Origin: Leptonema sp964619535
GTDB lineage: Bacteria; Spirochaetota; Leptospiria; Leptospirales; Leptonemataceae
Assembly (NCBI GenBank): GCA_964619535.1
Contig: CAZUEX010000004.1
Location: forward strand, 1 to 64,000
Direction: 5' to 3'
Length of the DNA stretch: 64,000 bases
Shown piece after piece: positions 1 to 8,655 of the stretch. The notes below the pieces were generated by a model. It had not been told where the DNA came from. It saw nothing but the letters and a program-made list of their open reading frames with translations, and did not search any database. Position 1 is the first letter of the stretch, and each line of letters starts with the position of its first letter. Position numbers and translations under genes: made by a program.

Positions 1-2091
1 CATGGCAACGAGGTAGCGTCGGTAGTTGTCTGGCTTGCCCAGCCGCAGGTTACACGTCACGAAGATGTCGCCACCGAGATCCGCACTTTTGTTTCGGAAC
101 TCAAACTGTTTCTTCTGGAATACAAGGAAGTTGGTTCGCACACGCTCAGATTTGTTCGCATTGAAGTTCAGAGGCTTCATGAGGAGTGAGGTCAGGAAGT
201 AATCTCCATCCTGCTGAATCTTCAGTTTGCGAACCTCTTCAAGAGTGGCGTTCAGTTCTGCCGTCCTCTCTTTTACCTTCTCTTCGAGGTTATTGGCGTA
301 GTCCCTTAACTGGTCTCGAGCTTCGCGAATCGAGCTCACCATGCTGTTGAATGATGCGGCCAGGAAGCCGATCTCATCCTGCACATGAACGGGAACACGC
401 ACTTCCAGGTTCCCGCGGTTCACCTTCGTCACACCTTCCAGAAGTTCGGTTAGCGGATTCACCATCGATCCGCGGAAGAACAACGGAAAAACGATCAGAA
501 CCATGAAGAGGACAGCTGCAAGAATCGTGACCTGCTTGAAGGCCGTTCTGTGAATAAAGGCACGGTAATCCTGATAAAAGAAGCCACCTTCGTAAACCGT
601 CTGTGTTGCCGGGTTATATGCCGTATAGGCAATCAGGTGCTCAAATCCATCTCGGCTGTGGCGATAGTGGCGGCTGTACTGTGGCTTGAAGGGAGCCATG
701 AATTCGCTGAGAGCCAGCTTCAGAGCCTTGCCCTTTAAAGCCGGACGCTTCTCTATGAATTCGAGCATTGCATCTCGGAATGGAGCGAAATCAGTACTGC
801 CATCGTTTTTCAGCCGCTCTGTTACACCCTCTCGAAACTCTGAATCAGAAATATAGCTGATGCGGTTCTTGTTGACGAATGTTAGCTGATTCAAACGGTC
901 AATTTCCGCATATACTGCATCGATTGTGGGATTGTCTTTGAAGGCCTGGCTTTCGAGAAATGCCTCAAGTGATTTACGGTAGCCTGTAAATTCAGGAGGA
1001 GTTTCGTTCAGGATTTTGCGCAGGCTATCGGCGACCTGACTGGAATCCAGCTTGCGGATTTTTTCGTACAATGCTGTATTGCGGTATTCAATCTCTGCAT
1101 GCGAAAAGTCCACGCGACGGGGCTCGGGCAGGTTAAAATACCTATCATGCGTGTATTTGAGCTCTCCTTTACCGTCCTTCATGTTATAAACATAGAGATA
1201 GGCAAGCTCTGATTCGATCGTTCCGCCTTCCATGGCGCGAATGAGATACTGCAAACGAATCTGGTCGTATTCTTTTTCGCGGTCTTCCATCGAGATGTAG
1301 GCCATACCCTGGAAAAGCAAAAGGAAGGTAACCATACAGATGCCGACAATCTTCGCCATGAAGGTTGTGCGGTCCGTGGTGGTATTGAGGAAGAGGATCG
1401 TCATCGCGAAAAAGGCTACGATGGACATAAGCACAAGGGCGTTCAGATAGAAACCACGATCGACGACACCGTCACGGCTCAGCGTATTGAGAACGGCTGG
1501 AATGGCCGCTCCGGCAATGAGGCTGGTAACCAGACCGGCGATGGTGTAGCGATGCTTCTTCTCGGTGATGATGCTGGCCTTCCACGCACCGATGGCAGGT
1601 ATAAGAAAGATATAGAGCATAATCAGATAGGCGCCGTAGCGGCTGATCCGTTCTGCATCGAAATCCCAGTAATGACCGTTGAAATGGAATTTGATTTCTG
1701 ATGATTGCGTAACCCAGATGAAGGCGCCGATCATGCCAATACCGAGCAGATACTGAATGATCAGGAATGCACGCTGCACACGCGGATGGGTGTTTTCTGG
1801 ATAGCGCAGGATCCACTGCCCGAGGTGGAGCAGAGCAGGAAAGATGAAGCCAAGGGTCAGATAGCGGTGGTAGACGGCCAGGGGAGAGTAAACAACAGCG
1901 GCGATGAAGTAACCAAAGAAGAAGAGCGAAAACCAGAGATACATCAGTCCAAGGTCAATGGTTGGCCTGGACTTCTGTTTGATCGTCAGTGTGAAAACGG
2001 CCAGGAAGCCGGAGAACACAGTTACGAGCAGCGTTCCAAATGAGAAAAAGTTGAAGTAGATATCGTAGTGATTGAGCAGCTCGAGCATCAT
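1..2091 (-). CDS. Membrane-bound SpoIIE/PP2C-type Ser/Thr phosphatase, 3' end outside the window
   Basis: Partial gene; the C-terminal catalytic domain runs off the left edge. About 697 residues are visible. The N-terminal half has seven or more hydrophobic segments (residues ~10-270), then an extracytoplasmic region, another membrane segment near residues 530-550 and a HAMP linker (motif NPLTELLEGV, then VQDEIGFLAASFNSM). A coiled coil (EEKVKERTAELNATLEEV) leads into DGDYFLTSLLMKPL and SADLGGDIF, which is how the phosphatase domain of Leptospira SpoIIE-type proteins begins. Such proteins usually dephosphorylate anti-sigma-factor antagonists or act in other partner-switching circuits; the target here is unknown. 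The start is uncertain: in-frame ATGs lie at 2109, 2091 and 2088, and an AAGGGAG ribosome site best fits 2088-2091. A terminator at 2318-2348 separates it from lpxC, so it probably has its own promoter. Confidence 0.75.
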   Translation of the reverse strand, partial: MMLELLNHYDIYFNFFSFGTLLVTVFSGFLAVFTLTIKQKSRPTIDLGLMYLWFSLFFFGYFIAAVVYSPLAVYHRYLTLGFIFPALLHLGQWILRYPENTHPRVQRAFLIIQYLLGIGMIGAFIWVTQSSEIKFHFNGHYWDFDAERISRYGAYLIMLYIFLIPAIGAWKASIITEKKHRYTIAGLVTSLIAGAAIPAVLNTLSRDGVVDRGFYLNALVLMSIVAFFAMTILFLNTTTDRTTFMAKIVGICMVTFLLLFQGMAYISMEDREKEYDQIRLQYLIRAMEGGTIESELAYLYVYNMKDGKGELKYTHDRYFNLPEPRRVDFSHAEIEYRNTALYEKIRKLDSSQVADSLRKILNETPPEFTGYRKSLEAFLESQAFKDNPTIDAVYAEIDRLNQLTFVNKNRISYISDSEFREGVTERLKNDGSTDFAPFRDAMLEFIEKRPALKGKALKLALSEFMAPFKPQYSRHYRHSRDGFEHLIAYTAYNPATQTVYEGGFFYQDYRAFIHRTAFKQVTILAAVLFMVLIVFPLFFRGSMVNPLTELLEGVTKVNRGNLEVRVPVHVQDEIGFLAASFNSMVSSIREARDQLRDYANNLEEKVKERTAELNATLEEVRKLKIQQDGDYFLTSLLMKPLNFNANKSERVRTNFLVFQKKQFEFRNKSADLGGDIFVTCNLRLGKPDNYRRYLVAM

Positions 2092-2317
2092 CTCTCCCTT
2101 TTGTTTCATCGCTTAGAACCTCATTCGCCTTTTTGAGTATCGTCTGAACGGGGTGCAGAGCCCGCTTCTTTTTCAAATCCGGGCTCGAGAAACGGGCAAA
2201 AAAATGTTATGTCGCAAATATGCGCGCAACTGAGCCCGATTCACTTGACTCTCGTAATGAGCGGCTGCCCGAGAAATGCAATCCCTTTTCCATTCATACC
2301 TCGAACGGCTACAATCA

Positions 2318-2348
2318 GGGAGTACAAGAAGGGCTCCCGAAGGAGCCT
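2318..2348 (-). terminator. Rho-independent terminator after lpxC
   Basis: On the minus strand, GGCTCC, a TTCG tetraloop and GGAGCC (arms 2332-2337 and 2342-2347) are followed by CTTCTTGT. It lies about 40 bp past the lpxC stop codon and before the next minus-strand gene. The UUCG tetraloop makes the hairpin stable, although the T-tract is interrupted. Confidence 0.65.
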
Positions 2349-2386
2349 GGTTGCCTGTAGCAGGCTGTAGAAGAGGGAATGACTGC

Positions 2387-3343
2387 TTAATGTGTTGCAG
2401 GAAAGGGCTGGCGTCGGTCGGCCAGCTCATCGCCGGCCAGGTTTGCCAGTATGTTTCGCCCCAGTGCAACGTCGAGTGCATGTCCGGCGCGAAAGGCAAT
2501 GACATGAGCCATCAGCGGTCGGCCCAGAAGATAAAGGTCACCCACAAGGTCGAGCACCTTATGGCGAAGGCATTCATCCGGATAGCGAAGATCATCGTTG
2601 AGATAGCCGGTTTCTGTCAGAACCACGGCATTGTCCAGAGAAGCGCCCATGCCCAGGCCACGTTTACGTAGCTCTTCCACATCTTTGAGGAAGCCAAAGG
2701 TACGTGCATCAAGGATTTCGTTTGCCAGGATTTCGCTGTTCAGCTGTCCGTGGTAGGTCTGACCCTTCAGGTCGGGGTGGGGGAAGTCAATCGTATACGT
2801 AACGCTGAAGTCGTCGGCAGGGATTGCCACGAGATACTTGTCATCTTTAACGACCCATACCGGAGCGCTGAGGCGGATCGGCTCAACGGCAACGTCAAAC
2901 TCATCGATGCCGGCAGCCATGATGCCGCGGTAGAGCTCACCGGCGGCGCCGTCCAGGATGGGAATCTCTGTTCCGTCGAGCTCGAGGATGGCGTCCGTAA
3001 CGCCTGCAACGGCCAGGGCGCAGAGAACATGCTCTACGGTATGGACCTTCCATGCGCCATTGGAGAGGGTGACGGCCTGTGCCGTTTCTGTTACACTGAG
3101 AGGAGAGATCGGAATGATGCCATGCGAAGGAGAAGTGCTCTGTAGAAGTAGGCCTGTGCCTGCCGGAGCAGGGTGAATCCGGAGCGTGGTCTGCCCAGCC
3201 GTGTGGATGCCGGTTCCCGTGAAGCTGACCGTTTCAGCGACCGTGCTGCGATTCAGGCGACCGGGGCGATTGGCAGGCAGCTCCCGGGACGGTGCCACCA
3301 GCACGGAATCGGTAAAAAAGGGCTCATTGTGTAACGTTTGCAT
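2387..3343 (-). CDS. lpxC: UDP-3-O-acyl-N-acetylglucosamine deacetylase LpxC
   Basis: LpxC is the zinc enzyme that commits UDP-3-O-acyl-GlcNAc to lipid A synthesis in the cytoplasm. The 318-residue protein shows the family hallmarks: KVHTVEHVLCAL (residues ~99-110) with the first zinc histidine (H105), ELDGTEIPILDGAA (~121-134), and RHKVLDLVGDLYLLG (~260-274) with the other zinc ligands H261 and D265, followed by the catalytic-region H288 in FRAGHALDV. Length is normal, with about 30 extra N-terminal residues before the conserved fold. An in-frame ATG at 3343 is preceded by GGAG eight bases upstream. The gene stands alone between terminators at 3419-3440 and 2318-2348, so it is probably monocistronic. 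It implies an LPS-bearing outer membrane, as in Leptospiraceae and unlike Borrelia or Treponema. Confidence 0.95.
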   Translation of the reverse strand: MQTLHNEPFFTDSVLVAPSRELPANRPGRLNRSTVAETVSFTGTGIHTAGQTTLRIHPAPAGTGLLLQSTSPSHGIIPISPLSVTETAQAVTLSNGAWKVHTVEHVLCALAVAGVTDAILELDGTEIPILDGAAGELYRGIMAAGIDEFDVAVEPIRLSAPVWVVKDDKYLVAIPADDFSVTYTIDFPHPDLKGQTYHGQLNSEILANEILDARTFGFLKDVEELRKRGLGMGASLDNAVVLTETGYLNDDLRYPDECLRHKVLDLVGDLYLLGRPLMAHVIAFRAGHALDVALGRNILANLAGDELADRRQPFPATH

Positions 3344-3418
3344 GGTATTGGCTCCGCTATGTATAGTGCAAGGAGCGTGCCAGCCTGGCCAGAATGGCGG
3401 ACTTTTGCGGAAAGGCGC

Positions 3419-3440
3419 GAAAAAGCCCTGTACAGGGCCG
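3419..3440 (-). terminator. Terminator upstream of lpxC
   Basis: GCCCTGTACAGGGC (3425-3438) is a perfect palindrome followed on the minus strand by TTTTTC. It lies about 100 bp past the stop of the minus-strand membrane-anchored gene ending at 3535 and before the lpxC start. The stem is short (5 bp with a GTAC loop), but the T-tract is good. Confidence 0.6.
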
Positions 3441-3534
3441 TTTGTAACACTTCCGTAATCGTTTCAAGCGGGGCGGGAATGGCCATGTGTATGAAAAATG
3501 TCACATTGTCGCTGTACGGAGACGTCCGGAAATC

Positions 3535-4290
3535 CTACATACGACGGGCCACCCAGGTGCCGGAGCTGTGCGATCCAGAGTATTTGCCCTTGATTTCCCG
3601 GCGTACAGGGTCCAGGAAACCGGTGTATTCTTGGTGAAAGTCATGCGGAGAGCCAATGCGGCGGCATTCCTGGCCTGTACAGGATCTTCGAAAATCGATA
3701 CGGTTGCCAATCACACGCACGCCGGTCAGGTATTCAGGCTGTCTTCTTCCCCAGTTTGTGAAGCGTACGATGGCGCCGATCGATCCCTGCTGTGACAAAA
3801 AGATAGAAAGCTCTCCTTTATGACCTCCGGCTTCGATTGAGTAGCGACCGGGAAAATAGCCAAGGGCCGCTGCCGTGCTCATGACGTCGAACGAGGCATT
3901 TCGGAGTTCTGCCTCGTCCCGAAAGAAGATGATGCGCGAGATGTTTGCAAAGTCGTAGCGTTCCGATGTGGCTTCCTTTTGAAAGAAAGCCCCGGCCCGA
4001 TCCAGGGAGTTCAGGATGCCCGTCCATTGCTGGCCGTCCTTTGTGATCAGCACAGCCGGCCGATTCACCTCGCAGGCATTGCCTGCCGTAAGGCGTCCTG
4101 CCAGGCTTCCAAGACCGCCGGCCACAACAGCCGATAACAGCATGGCCGTCCATATGCCCTTCGGTCCCTGAAGGCCCGTTTTCGCAAGGAGGGATGCCTG
4201 CTCTTTTTCGATGTCGGCCACTGCATTGTCAGAGCCGGAAGAGTCGTCAGATTCTTTGCCGAAGAGTTGCCGTAGACGGTTGATAATCAT
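3535..4290 (-). CDS. Membrane-anchored protein of unknown function
   Basis: I do not recognise this 251-residue protein. A charged cytoplasmic N-terminus (residues 1-45) is followed by one membrane segment around residues 47-68 (AMLLSAVVAGGLGSLAG). The rest is soluble and probably periplasmic. It begins with VLITKDGQQWTGILNSLDRAGAFF and continues with beta-rich sequence, so one might think of a small SH3- or Sm-like fold, but that is only an impression. Two pairs of cysteines are possible disulfides (C73; C212 and C217). The gene follows the uracil-DNA glycosylase gene by 48 bp on the same strand and is likely cotranscribed with it. A terminator follows at 3419-3440. Confidence 0.6.
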   Translation of the reverse strand: MIINRLRQLFGKESDDSSGSDNAVADIEKEQASLLAKTGLQGPKGIWTAMLLSAVVAGGLGSLAGRLTAGNACEVNRPAVLITKDGQQWTGILNSLDRAGAFFQKEATSERYDFANISRIIFFRDEAELRNASFDVMSTAAALGYFPGRYSIEAGGHKGELSIFLSQQGSIGAIVRFTNWGRRQPEYLTGVRVIGNRIDFRRSCTGQECRRIGSPHDFHQEYTGFLDPVRREIKGKYSGSHSSGTWVARRM

Positions 4291-4338
4291 ACACCTTTAC
4301 GATCGGCCGAAAGGGCCATATCCTCAACAGCTGGCGTA

Positions 4339-4920
4339 TCAGAGGAGGGCATGCACACGCTTTTGCAAGTAGGGCACCAGCGTTTCTTCGAAGAAGGGAT
4401 TCTTCTTTAGCCAGAGCTGGTTGCGTGCAGAGGGATGTACCAGAGGCAGATACAGCGGACCGTATTCGGCAAAGGATCGCACCGTTTCCGTAAGTGTGGC
4501 CTTGCGTCTGCTACCGAGGTAGTAGGCCTGGGCATACTGCCCGATAAGCAGGATCAGCTCAAGCCCTTTCAGGTGCTCAAGGAGGGCCTTATGCCAGGTC
4601 GGCGCGCATTCTTTACGGGGTGGAAGGTCGCCCGAGCGTCCTCTGCCGGGGTAGCAGAATCCCATCGGAATGATGGCGATGCGGCTTTCATCATAGAAAG
4701 TGGCCTCGTCCACTGCCATCCAGGAACGCAGTCGCCTGCCGCTTGCATCGTCCCAGGGGATGCCCGAGGCATGAACCTTTGTACCCGGGGCCTGGCCGAC
4801 GATGAGGATGCGGGCGGATTCCCTGGCCCTGAGAACAGGACGGGGCGGGAAAGGAAGATGATCCTTGCAGAGCGTGCAGCTTCTGACCTCCCGCAAGAGA
4901 CTGTCCAGGTCCTCTTTCAT
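4339..4920 (-). CDS. Uracil-DNA glycosylase superfamily protein with Fe-S cluster ligands
   Basis: The UDG superfamily excises uracil or other deaminated bases in base excision repair. The 193-residue protein has the motif-1 water-activating segment VGQAPGTKVH (residues 41-50) and a motif-2 equivalent LVHPSARN (~160-167). Four cysteines are placed like the 4Fe-4S ligands of family 4/5 enzymes: C15 and C18 (CTLC), C89 and C105. GQAPG in place of the family-4 GEAPG suggests altered chemistry or specificity. Length fits family 4 (about 190-220 residues). The gene starts 195 bp from the divergent SDR gene; no strong ribosome site is visible before the ATG. The next gene, a membrane-anchored unknown, follows closely. 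Confidence 0.8.
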   Translation of the reverse strand: MKEDLDSLLREVRSCTLCKDHLPFPPRPVLRARESARILIVGQAPGTKVHASGIPWDDASGRRLRSWMAVDEATFYDESRIAIIPMGFCYPGRGRSGDLPPRKECAPTWHKALLEHLKGLELILLIGQYAQAYYLGSRRKATLTETVRSFAEYGPLYLPLVHPSARNQLWLKKNPFFEETLVPYLQKRVHALL

Positions 4921-5115
4921 GCGGCCATCAGTCAGATCGGTGCCAGGTCTTCGTCAACAGGATTTGCATGAGGCCGGCAGAGCAGGTGAAATAAGGGTTG
5001 CCCTGACTCAGGGGCATGCAAGGATCGGGTGATGTTGACACGAGAGTCAATTTTTGCCCTGCTCGGGCCGTGATAGACGGGCTTTCGTGGTTGATTATGC
5101 GCACTGGAGGAAGCG

Positions 5116-5976
5116 GTGTTTCGTGCAGAACAGGTATATAGAAAGGATCTATTTGAAGGACAGTCCATCCTGCTAACAGGGGGAGGCAGCGGCATTGGAA
5201 GAAGGCTGGCACATGGCTTTGCCTCTCTCGGTGCATCGCTGGCTTTGCTCGGTCGTCGCAGGGACAAGCTCGAAGAAACCGTAGCAGAGCTCAAAGCAGA
5301 GGGATACGGCGTCGATACGCTCTGTCTCGAATGCGACATATCGGATCCGGCACGGGTAAAGAAGGCAGTAGCTGCTGCCTTTCAATGGAAGAAGATCGAT
5401 TTGCTGATTAACAATGCCGGTGCAAACAGCCTGCGACCGGCCGAAGCCCTAACACCCGTGCGCTGGCAGGCCATCATCGATACAGTCTTAAACGGAACGT
5501 TTTATATGTCCAGGGAATGTGCCCTTCACTGGATCAGAGCCGGACGGGGCGGACACATCATCAACATAGCCTCAACGACGGCCTTTACAGGCTCTCCTTT
5601 TATGGCTCCATCGGGTGCGGCAAAGGCAGGTATCGTCAACCTGGGCCGAACGCTTGGGTCGGAATGGGCGAAGCATAAGATCCGTATCAATGACGTAAGC
5701 CCGGGCCCGGTTTTTACAAAAGGTAGTTTTGACCGCCTGTGGTTGAACGAGAAGATCGTAGAAGAGGTGCAGCGCCGCGTTCCGCTTGGACGCTTTCCCG
5801 AGCCCGATGATATCGTCGGGCCGGTGCTCTTTCTTGCCTCGCCCGCTGCAGCCATGATGACAGGGGCAACGATCGCCGTCGATGGCGGTGAATCCCTCAG
5901 GCCTGACCTTGGCGAACTCGTGGAGTCGTTTCGTCCGCGAAAGGCTGCCGATAGCGAGGATGTGCCCGCCGTATAA
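5116..5976 (+). CDS. SDR oxidoreductase resembling 2,4-dienoyl-CoA reductase
   Basis: A classical short-chain dehydrogenase fold: TGGGSGIGRR (residues ~21-30) binds the nucleotide, GRRRDK after the second strand suggests NADPH, and NNAGAN (~99-104) and SPGPVFTKG follow. The catalytic YxxxK is not there: the aligned segment is SGAAKAG (~173-179), so the Tyr position holds Ser while the Lys is kept. This is the pattern of mitochondrial/peroxisomal-type 2,4-dienoyl-CoA reductases, which remove double bonds during unsaturated fatty acid beta-oxidation. The function is therefore inferred from family pattern. The GTG start is well supported by GGAGG five bases upstream. The extra C-terminal tail after residue 255 is charged and unremarkable. 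Leptospiraceae live on fatty acids, which fits. Confidence 0.8.
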   Translation: MFRAEQVYRKDLFEGQSILLTGGGSGIGRRLAHGFASLGASLALLGRRRDKLEETVAELKAEGYGVDTLCLECDISDPARVKKAVAAAFQWKKIDLLINNAGANSLRPAEALTPVRWQAIIDTVLNGTFYMSRECALHWIRAGRGGHIINIASTTAFTGSPFMAPSGAAKAGIVNLGRTLGSEWAKHKIRINDVSPGPVFTKGSFDRLWLNEKIVEEVQRRVPLGRFPEPDDIVGPVLFLASPAAAMMTGATIAVDGGESLRPDLGELVESFRPRKAADSEDVPAV

Positions 5977-6014
5977 TCCAAAACCGGTCTAAGGCAGAGA
6001 AAATCGGTGGAGAT

Positions 6015-6836
6015 ATGAGGCAGTATGCGTCTGATAGGAAGATGCGGTTGGTGTACGTTTCTTTGCTTCTGACTGCATTGGTGGCCTGTGGTCGTCAGTC
6101 AGAAGACAATGCCATGGTAGGCCTTGTGGCCAACCTCGGTACCGTTGCCCCGGATACCGATCTGATCGAGCGGGCCGAGCAGGGCATGACCGCCTGGCAG
6201 ATCGGTTTAAATACCGGTTTTCGTTCTCGCTACCGGAATGCAGGTGGCGCTGCTGGTAGCTATGATCCGCCGCACTGGATGGCCATTGCTTCGCGAGACT
6301 GCATGGTGATGGGCGCCCCTTACGACATGAGAAGCGACTGTCCGCTTGCCGAGGCTTCCGTGGTCGGTATTTGTCAGGTTATCAATGATACACTTACAGG
6401 AGAAATCCTCAATTCGACCATTCTCATTGGCCGTGACTATCAGATGAACGAAGCCGAGACGCTTGCAAACAGGGTATCCATATTCACCCATGAATTCGGT
6501 CACTGTCTTGGCCTCAGGCATTCTGGAAGCACCTCTGACGTCATGTATGCAGACACCTCCGGCGCAGACCAGCCGTCGGCGGCCGAAATCGCAGTTATAC
6601 AGTATGCCTACACCGTTTTTCAGGATCCATCCGATACATCGCGTTTCTTTACATCGAGCGGCAGGGTGTTGCGTCATTTCAAGATGCCCGCCTTTTTTCT
6701 GTATGATGGGTCGAGCTATGAGGGTTCGCTTCTGGCCACGATGCAAACCCGGACCGCAGAACCGGAGCGTGCTGTGGAGGTGCATAACATACTGCTGTAT
6801 AACGATGGCAGAGAAAGGCGTTACAGAGTTCGGTAG
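6015..6836 (+). CDS. Metzincin-type zinc metalloprotease lipoprotein
   Basis: The N-terminus (SLLLTALVACG) is a lipoprotein signal with the lipidated cysteine near residue 25, so the protein is likely anchored to a membrane facing the periplasm or the cell surface. The zinc site HEFGHCLGLRH (residues ~158-168) matches the metzincin consensus HExxHxxGxxH exactly, and VMYADT about eight residues later is a plausible Met-turn. At 273 residues it is about the size of a matrixin-like catalytic domain with no obvious additional domain. Paired cysteines around residues 96-120 may form disulfides. A second in-frame ATG at residue 10 (6042) would give a more typical signal peptide. It lies 38 bp after the SDR gene but no functional link is evident. 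Confidence 0.8.
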   Translation: MRQYASDRKMRLVYVSLLLTALVACGRQSEDNAMVGLVANLGTVAPDTDLIERAEQGMTAWQIGLNTGFRSRYRNAGGAAGSYDPPHWMAIASRDCMVMGAPYDMRSDCPLAEASVVGICQVINDTLTGEILNSTILIGRDYQMNEAETLANRVSIFTHEFGHCLGLRHSGSTSDVMYADTSGADQPSAAEIAVIQYAYTVFQDPSDTSRFFTSSGRVLRHFKMPAFFLYDGSSYEGSLLATMQTRTAEPERAVEVHNILLYNDGRERRYRVR

Positions 6837-7182
6837 AACCTGTGGTTTTCGGGCAGCCCTACAAGTGGAGGGCCCTGTATGCCTTCATTGCCTTCGCCAT
6901 AGCTAAAGTGTAACATGTCCATGGGCCAGAAGATGGCGGGTTCGGATTGGGGCCGGGCCGAAATTTGTGGTTTGATCGAATGGAGTCATATGTGACCTGT
7001 TAATGCAAAGGTATGGGTGGTGTCTAAACTACGTTTTGGGTGCGAGGTTCGTTCTTGACAGATCTTCTTCCGCTTTGAGATGATTCTTGCTACGACGTTA
7101 CTGCCATGGTGTGGAGGGCGCTGAGGACAGACGAAGTTATCTGATAGCCGCTTATGCTTGAAAAGATGGGTTATGACCAGAG
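6837..7182 (+). promoter_or_regulatory. Intergenic stretch with a possible promoter for the PIN-GNAT gene
   Basis: No protein gene of useful length is apparent here. A TTGACA at 7055-7060 followed 17 bp later by AGATGA (7078-7083) is a possible promoter with a poor -10. No antitoxin-sized gene precedes the PIN-containing gene: every frame I checked between 7020 and 7180 closes within about 20 codons. No convincing terminator follows the metalloprotease gene. Confidence 0.35.
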
Positions 7183-8655
7183 ATGAGATTTCTTCTCGAT
7201 ACGAATATTCTGATTCCACTTGAGGATTCCAGTCAGCGACTGGAACGGAGTCTAGCCAATTTTGTAAGGTTGGCGACATGCCATGGGCATCAGCTGCTGT
7301 ATCATCCGGCTTCAATAGAGGATATCAATCAAGACAAGGATCCTGAAAGGCGCAGGCAAACCCTGGAACGACTGCACCAATACACCTTACTCGAGGACCT
7401 ACCGCCGTGCCCCTGGGTTGAAGAAAGCAAGAACAGGAATGATAGAGCGGACAACGAGATACTCTATGCTCTCGAAATCGATGCTGCTCACGCCCTGGTT
7501 ACGGAGGATCAGGGCATTCATGCCGCTGCAAAATTGCGTAGACTGAGTCAGCGTGTATATACCATTCAGACGGCTGAAGATCTCTTACGCCGATTACACG
7601 AATGTCATCCGATTAAGCTTCCTAATATTGACATTGTGCCACTCCACAAGCTTACACCACTATTGGGTTCGCCGTTCTTTGATAGTTTGAGAGAAGGTTA
7701 TGCTGGCTTTGATGTTTGGTTTCGCGAAAAGGCAAAAGAGGGGAGAGAAGCATGGGTAAACTGGGAGGCGCCAGATATTATACTCGGTGGAATCTGTATC
7801 TATGCAGTCCAAACGGATGAACGAATCACTGAGAATATAACACTGCCCGGTCGGGCTTTAAAAATGTGTACATTCAAGGTTGGTGAAAACAGTCGAGGGC
7901 ACAAGATCGGTGAGTTATTCCTGAAAGCGGCGTTTCGTTATGCCAGTCGCAATGAGTTGGAGCATATTTTCATTCATGGTGACGAGTCTCGTCATCACTT
8001 TTTGTTTTCCATGCTGGAAGATTTTGGCTTCTACAAGGTTGGCTACCACCCGAAACAAAGCAGCGATGCGGTTTATCTTAAAGAACATCCGATTCATCCG
8101 CCTCCTGCCGCCGATTTGGCAGATTTTGAGTACTCGCGGCGCTATTTTCCGAACTTCCGACATGATGAACGTATCCGGAAATTTGTTGTACCGATTAGAC
8201 CTGAATATCACCGTGTTCTCTTTCCCGACTATGAGTCACCGAGTGATAGACAGTTATACCTATATGCACCACCAAATCCTGCTGGCAATGCGATAAAGAT
8301 GGCATATCTTTCTCATGCGCAAATAAATGACATGCCACCCGGTTCCATCGTACTGTTTTACAGGTCTGATGATGACAGAGCGATTACAAGCCTTGGTGTG
8401 GTAGAAAGCTATGAGACAATGAGTGATCCAGACAAGATTGCCACGAGAGTCAAACGGCGAACTGTCTATTCAATGGAAGACATCAAACGAAAGGCAACGA
8501 AACCCACGAAGGTGATGCTGTTTCGGCTGGTAAAGCATTTCAGAAATCCAGTCCAACAGTCTTTCCTGGTTGACAACAGAATCTTAAAAGGGCCTCCACA
8601 GAGTATTACGTCAATTGATCATGAGAACTTTCAGAAAATCCTCGATCATGCATAG
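7183..8655 (+). CDS. Three-domain PIN nuclease - GNAT acetyltransferase - PUA-like protein
   Basis: A 490-residue fusion. Residues 1-140 look like a PIN domain: RFLLDTNILIPLED gives the first Asp (D6), RNDRADNEIL (~85-94) supplies central acidic residues, and LVTEDQGI (~105-112) is the usual last-Asp motif. Residues ~150-300 look like a GNAT N-acetyltransferase: FKVGENSRGHKIGELFLKAA (231-250) matches the acetyl-CoA binding motif A, followed by MLEDFGFYKVG (277-287). Residues ~345-490 look like a PUA/EVE/ASCH-type beta-barrel (MPPGSIVLFYRS at 384-395, ITSLGVVESY at 401-410, LKGPPQS at 468-474). PIN domains cut RNA; PUA-like domains bind RNA or modified bases. The domain calls are pattern-based. 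The stop overlaps the next gene's start. Codon use is AT-richer than neighbours, consistent with recent transfer. The start has no strong ribosome site. Confidence 0.7.
   Translation: MRFLLDTNILIPLEDSSQRLERSLANFVRLATCHGHQLLYHPASIEDINQDKDPERRRQTLERLHQYTLLEDLPPCPWVEESKNRNDRADNEILYALEIDAAHALVTEDQGIHAAAKLRRLSQRVYTIQTAEDLLRRLHECHPIKLPNIDIVPLHKLTPLLGSPFFDSLREGYAGFDVWFREKAKEGREAWVNWEAPDIILGGICIYAVQTDERITENITLPGRALKMCTFKVGENSRGHKIGELFLKAAFRYASRNELEHIFIHGDESRHHFLFSMLEDFGFYKVGYHPKQSSDAVYLKEHPIHPPPAADLADFEYSRRYFPNFRHDERIRKFVVPIRPEYHRVLFPDYESPSDRQLYLYAPPNPAGNAIKMAYLSHAQINDMPPGSIVLFYRSDDDRAITSLGVVESYETMSDPDKIATRVKRRTVYSMEDIKRKATKPTKVMLFRLVKHFRNPVQQSFLVDNRILKGPPQSITSIDHENFQKILDHA

Noticed and set aside
2276..2671. 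Long open frames on the plus strand across lpxC
   Set aside because: They run antisense to lpxC, have no ribosome site or recognisable domain, and the lpxC frame explains the region fully.
5030..5060. TTGAC-ACGAGA-GTCAATTTTT as a terminator or promoter
   Set aside because: The stem is only 5 bp and A/T-rich, and the position between two divergent genes makes termination pointless. No good -10 follows the TTGACA.
7020..7182. A possible antitoxin gene before the PIN-containing protein
   Set aside because: All frames here stop within about 20 codons and no RBS-start pair fits; the PIN domain is part of a large fusion, not a lone VapC-like toxin.
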